Part shown: piece by piece, positions 59,795 through 64,000 of the stretch
How the letters are laid out: every line of letters starts with the position of its first letter
Position numbering within the stretch: the stretch's first letter is position 1
Source of the DNA: Planoprotostelium fungivorum
Taxonomy: Eukaryota; Evosea; Variosea; Cavosteliida; Cavosteliaceae
Length of the DNA: 64,000 bases
NCBI GenBank assembly: GCA_003024175.1
Contig: MDYQ01000133.1
Coordinates: forward strand, 16,673 to 80,672
Direction of reading: 5' to 3'
Made by a program: the position numbers and the translations under genes
The notes under the pieces: model-generated
The model's input: only the letters and a program-made list of their open reading frames with translations
What the model was told of the DNA's origin: nothing
Database searches by the model: none

Positions 59795-62083
59795 CTACAC
59801 GCTCTCCTTCTGTCCAGAAGTCTCCTGCGTCTGTATGATGACTTCTTCTCTCGCCTTCTCTTCTTCCGCGATGCCGCCTGCCTCCTTCTCTTCCATTGGT
59901 GCCTGTGATGGACGGCTCATCATCTTGTTCAACGCTTCTTCTGCTTCCGTCGCATATTTGGACATGCCTCTGATCTTGCTTCCGTATAAATAAAAGATGA
60001 TGGGTGCAGGGATGCACGCCAGGGCTAAGAATGCAGGAATAGAGGAGGCCCAGTGAATACCCAGATTGGCATACATAGAGGACGTGAAGAGCGCTGTTGT
60101 GACGATGAGAAGACATTTCGTGACGATGATGATGGTAATGATCGCATGAGGAATAAAATGAAATAAAAGAGAAGGGATGATTTCGACTCACGAAAAGCCA
60201 TTCCAAACAGCGACCTCAGCACCGAATTCGCCGCCAGAACACTGGATCCATTCAGTCCCATCTCATCATCACCATCTCACCTCGCCGCGTAGATGACATA
60301 CGTGTCGATGAGATAGTTCATCACGGCCAAGAAGACTAACACCATTCCAAAGCCGAACGGTGCGCCAGCGGCGACGGGTGAGATCCAATGGATAGAAGGA
60401 CTATTCGTCCACGCGAACCAGAACAAACCCACAGGTAAGAAGAAAGAGGCCACGATGGCAGACGGCAGCCTCTCCTCTGGTGGTGCTCTACCCCCCAGTC
60501 GATCTACAACCTGCCTGAAGTCATTTGGGGGTCACGTGTGGGGTCTCACCTTCGAGTAACGGATGTTCTCGAAGACGGTGTAGACGATAGCAAAGAGCAT
60601 TCCAACGAGGACGCCTAAGAAGGCGAGGCCACCGATGCCGGGGGACCAACCTCTTTTCTGTTGAAAGACGATGGGATAAGCGGCGAAAAGCATGTATAAT
60701 ATACTGAGAGGGGTGTCAGATTGGGATGAGATTGGATGATGGAAAGAGATCGGATGATGCGATGTGTACGATGACGTCACGATGTGATGAAAGGATTTGA
60801 CTGGGTGTGAGACTGATGTTCACAGATGATGTGATGTGAGATGTTCACCCGTAAGCGATGGCCATGTAGATGCTCATCAGTAACACGATGGGCTCTTTGA
60901 ATAAGAGAATCCAAGGCCGGCTGAGAGAAATCTTGAACAGTTGAGAATATTTCAACTTCTTCTGTGCCTCAAACTTTGAAACGTAGTGCAGACCAGTGTC
61001 TTGGGAGAGCATGAGGGCCCTCTTACGCAATAGGACGGGGGCATACGTCTCAGGATATAAGAAGAATCCGACGATCGTGATGACTCCAGAGAAGATGGCC
61101 ATGACACCTGAAGATGGAGTCAGACCCGTCCGATGGTGATCTCGAAGGTGATGTTTCATCACGATGTAGATGATGATCGATGGAGGTGTGAATGATACTG
61201 ACCTTCTATCCACCTCCATCCTATGGTCTGTCCTACGAATCCTCCTACGATAGGACCTAGGGCGGGACCCATGAATGGAGCAGCTGCAAAGACACATGTG
61301 GCGAGACCTCTCTGTTTGGCGGGGAAACAGTCTGCTATGGTTCCTCCAGCCTGCAACAACGATGAGCTCGTTCGAAATGACGAGATCGGTTCGATCGTGA
61401 TGGATGTATGATGAAGTAGATCACATTGGTGAGAGGAGAAGAGCCGACGGCTCCGGCGAAGAAACGTAAGACGAGGAGAGTGTCTATGTTCTGAGCTCCG
61501 CACGCTCCCGCGTTGAAAGCGGTGAGGATGATGTACGTCACGATGAACAGCAACCTTCTTCCAAAGATCTAAAGAAGATGAGACGGATGAAGGTGAGAGA
61601 ACACAATAGAGGTGATCCTCACCTCTGACAGAGGAGCCCACAATAATGGTCCAACTGCAAATCCTAAAACAAAGAGGGACACTCCCAACACAAACTTGAT
61701 CTGAGTGGTTCCAAAGTCATGAATGATCTCTCTGGCTCCTCCGCTCTGCGATCGATGATTAAGAGGCGGACGATTATCATTGTACGCACATATGCTGAAG
61801 AGCAGAAGGTGACAGCGAGTGTGGCGATGGCCACGAAGATACACAGAGCCCATCGGTAGAAGGCAGTCCATCCCATTGGATTCTCGGCATCATCCGGCAG
61901 CCAATCCACAACATATGGAGATTCCATCGTCCCTTTCCCTGGGTACTTGTGATCTTTGATCTTCTGATAATCTGTCGTCTGTCGTCTCCAAGGCCAGACC
62001 TTCAAGGTCCTATCTACATCATTCGGACGGAAAGACTCCTTTGGCAGGGGTACAGATACCATCTCCGTGTCCAGCTGCACCAT
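59795..62083 (-). CDS. Major facilitator superfamily transporter (fungal DHA1-like)
   Basis: Twelve TM helices are recoverable across about eight exons. A cytosolic N-terminus ([20 protein letters not shown]) is followed by [20 protein letters not shown] then [13 protein letters not shown], the MFS motif between TM2 and TM3. Next comes [20 protein letters not shown], then [16 protein letters not shown] and [20 protein letters not shown], the motif C antiporter signature GPxxGPxxGG. The second half has [40 protein letters not shown] and [20 protein letters not shown]. The tail is acidic and ends GQKESV at 59795-59797. This matches fungal multidrug or polyamine H+ antiporters. ATG 62083 is conservative; an out-of-phase frame upstream to 62250 (MASQRAYSFTRQ) could be an added first exon. 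Convergent with the rhodopsin gene, 192 nt apart. Confidence 0.87.
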
Positions 62084-62600
62084 GTTGCGGTTGACGATGA
62101 GAGAGGCGGCAGTGTTGTGAGGTCCTCAGGCTGGACACCCATCATCGGAGACGGAGGTCCTCCGCAGCAGCTTCCGCTGTCGGCCGGAGAATTACTCATA
62201 TTTTCCGGGTCAGGCTGCCTTGTGAAACTGTAGGCTCTCTGTGATGCCATTCAGTATCATAACTACGGTATCACTATGTTCATCTTCTGTGGGATGCACG
62301 CTTCACCAGCTTCGAATAATGACAAAGTTTCTCATGATTGCATGACGCAATTGAGCGCATCACGTGATCCCACGGCCCATTCTCCATGGTGACTGCAATA
62401 TCCTACAACTGCCACTTTACCCACCCCTCCCTCGTGGTAAAACAACCTCTCATAGTATCGAATCGTTTAAGACAATCCTACGCAGCAGCTGTTTCAGTTT
62501 GCCTCCTCCAAGGCAGGTTGTTGATTGGCGCAAAGAATTGTAGTTCTCGTGTTTTCGCTTATTTTTACGGTCTCCCTCGCACACATCCGGTTCCCCACAG
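62084..62600. other. Divergent promoter region, possible first exon of the transporter
   Basis: 62084-62250 may encode an N-terminal extension of the MFS gene. The sequence before 62601 ends CCCCACAG, like a splice acceptor, so the plus-strand gene may have an upstream exon or a 5' UTR intron. A plus frame at 62386-62637 has no domain. Confidence 0.4.
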
Positions 62601-64000
62601 ATGGAGAGATTTCAACAGGACATTGTGTCTCATGTGAACTCGCTCATAGACCATTGTCAAGAGGCTAAGCTCTCCTCTAAACCTGACGTCGCTACGAAGG
62701 TAACATAACATATCATCGTCTATAACGTCGTTGTTGAGCTGAGAAGGTGGAGACGGCGATCAACATGGTTCAGCATATTCTATCCGAATTCAGTCAATCT
62801 CTCGAAGGTGTCCAATTGCGAACCATTTTTGAGCCAAGTTGACTCTGTCTCAGACATACCCAACGGTATCAGATGGGATGGGGAGAGATTGAAGAGTACC
62901 TCAGCCAATGTAGAGAAAATGGTCGAACATCTCGCCGCCATCGGGCTGGCCGTCGTTCAGAGCACAGATCTAGAGCTATCGGCTCGTATAACGAAAGCGT
63001 GAGAATCACCCTCTCACGAGACATACATGATCCTGATGGAATGTGAAACAGGAAGGAGGCCGTTCACTTGAACCTAACCCTCTATAATGATTTTTTGGAG
63101 AAGTCGATACAGAGGAAGATGAATGCCGATAGAAATCTCGCTGCATCCATTCCGCCCACCATGATCTTTGGATCTACGGGAAGTTTAGACCTCAGTGGAA
63201 GTAACTCGGTGTGTCCATCGGATGCGACGCGTGATGTCTGATGGAGATGCAGGATATGCCCGAGGTCTTCAGTCCATACAAGTACTTCTGGGCGTTCATG
63301 GATTCAAATAGACAGAGTGAGCCCGCCAAAATTCTGCGTTTGAATTTCGAATGTGACTGATGAACAGATGTGCCCCTCCCCCCACCATCAGATCGCGATG
63401 AGGTGCGTCTCTGAATTTCAAAGATGGAGGAGAACGAAGTGAATATAGAACTGAACGGAAGAACAGGTCGTCACACATCTGGACACCTTCTCTCCTTGGG
63501 TCTGCGATTACTTATGTGAGAGAACATGACTCATCCTCTTCATCGCGATGACGTTGACATCTTCCTTCTATCGATGCATTCCATTCGTCCAAACGAAGGA
63601 GGCTCATGACATTTATTCGAAGAAAATGTTTCTACGATGTTCTATCTACAACGAGCCATAGTCTCATCTACAATAGCCAGAGAACACGAGGCCCAAATAG
63701 AAGCCCAGGCGACAGCGGTCCGTCTAAAAGCAACGCTCGACTCCGAGCGGGTCGAATTCCACGACTGGAAGATCAGGTTCGAATTTCGAATCTCCCGCCA
63801 AAATTCTCACCCCTTCAGGACTCTCATGTCGTTCCGTCATGCGCTGACGAACAAAGTCAATTCACCGGGAGAAGACACAGAGGCCATTTTAAAGAGGCTG
63901 CAAGCAACGGTAGCTCTCAGAGACGTTGAAATCGCGGAGGATCAAGAGAAGATGGTCGTATTGGAACGAGCGGTGAGTTTTTGGCGGGAAAAGATTCTCG
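62601..64000 (+). CDS. Coiled-coil protein, partial (runs off window)
   Basis: From ATG 62601: MERFQQDIVSHVNSLIDHCQ, KVETAINMVQHILSEFSQSL, IRWDGERLKSTSANVEKMVE, then AKEAVHLNLTLYNDFLEKSI, QRKMNADRNLAASIPPTMI, PEVFSPYKYFWAFMDSNR. Later exons are helical and charged (EAQATAVRLKATLDSERVEF, EAILKRLQATVALRDVEIAE, EDQEKMVVLERAV). The heptad-like composition points to a coiled coil. The gene continues beyond 64000. I do not recognise the family; a cytoskeletal or trafficking role would be a guess. Introns are GTGAG-type and about 50 nt. Confidence 0.6.

Larger units (their letters stand above)
6464..63652. repeat. Dispersed short motif TCTACAAC (long form TCTACAACGAGCC)
   Basis: Plus-strand TCTACAAC starts at 6464, 10506, 11199, 11779, 16228, 16707, 17671, 19654, 20850, 21365, 22278, 23640, 24365, 28631, 28653, 35215, 35227, 38892, 60503, 63645. 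The reverse complement GTTGTAGA starts at 11423, 16448, 17242, 17394, 17917, 17983, 18066, 19552, 21271, 22643, 24200, 25339, 25504, 29251, 35822, 36497, 39139. That is 37 sites. An 8-mer should occur about twice in 64 kb counting both strands. The longer form ending GAGCC occurs at 11779, 19654, 28653, 35215, 35227 and 63645. Sites lie in exons, introns and at splice acceptors, densest at 16.2-25.5 kb, with none between 39.2 and 60.5 kb. Confidence 0.85.

Noticed and set aside
1-64000. tRNA or rRNA genes
   Set aside because: I looked for B-box-like GGTTCGANNCC sequences and acceptor-stem pairing in the intergenic stretches; the candidates near 45729 and 46264 fall inside the dienelactone hydrolase gene and 47313 inside PTH2, and none folds convincingly by eye.

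Overview
The window comes from a compact, intron-rich eukaryotic genome. Almost every gene is broken by short GT-AG introns (about 33-110 nt, mostly GTGAG donors), and genes lie on both strands with gaps of only tens to hundreds of bases. The content points to a free-living amoeboid protist, most likely an amoebozoan (a protosteloid-type amoeba is my best guess, not proven). It mixes fungal-type lysine biosynthesis, hybrid histidine kinases, homeobox genes, COMMD, HMG-box and V-ATPase genes, TKL-like receptor kinases and a microbial-type rhodopsin. CDS coordinates below run from start codon to stop codon and include introns; I spliced the exons by eye.

Layout. 0.65-4.4 kb: lipoxygenase with an N-terminal glycogen-binding-like module. 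4.5-7.8 kb (minus): receptor pseudokinase A with a GPS motif. 8-14.1 kb (minus): phospholipid methyltransferase, an atypical double-homeodomain protein, an SLC44/CTL-type transporter, a MAPEG protein and a Dpy-30-like protein. 15-22 kb (plus): a very large gene whose exons join saccharopine dehydrogenase (Lys1) to alpha-aminoadipate reductase (Lys2: adenylation, carrier, reductase). 22.1-26.2 kb (plus): receptor pseudokinase B, the paralogue of A, with an inverted 259-bp fragment of itself just upstream.

26.3-37.8 kb: a tandem duplication holding two hybrid histidine kinases (minus) and one F-box-like/ankyrin gene (plus); the second ankyrin copy is nearly deleted. The right kinase copy contains a single N at 36040 flanked by a 674-nt dovetail overlap, which is almost certainly an assembly artefact. 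38-46.6 kb (minus): mitochondrial FAD glycerol-3-phosphate dehydrogenase, a mitochondrial four-CBS protein, a hypothetical, a homeobox gene and a dienelactone hydrolase. 47-55 kb: PTH2, a small conserved-looking protein, another homeobox gene, V-ATPase subunit d, a one-TM hypothetical and a COMMD protein. 55.4-64 kb: a SAM-like/HMG-box protein, a type-1 rhodopsin-like 7TM protein with an altered proton pathway, an MFS transporter and a partial coiled-coil gene.

Functional themes: membrane lipid metabolism (lipoxygenase, PEMT, CTL, MAPEG, GPD2), environmental sensing (two GPS receptor pseudokinases, two hybrid kinases, rhodopsin), transcription (three homeobox genes, one HMG-box gene) and lysine synthesis. 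Across the window a short sequence, TCTACAAC (longer form TCTACAACGAGCC), recurs 37 or more times in exons, introns and at splice acceptors. This far exceeds chance and is the most unexplained signal here.
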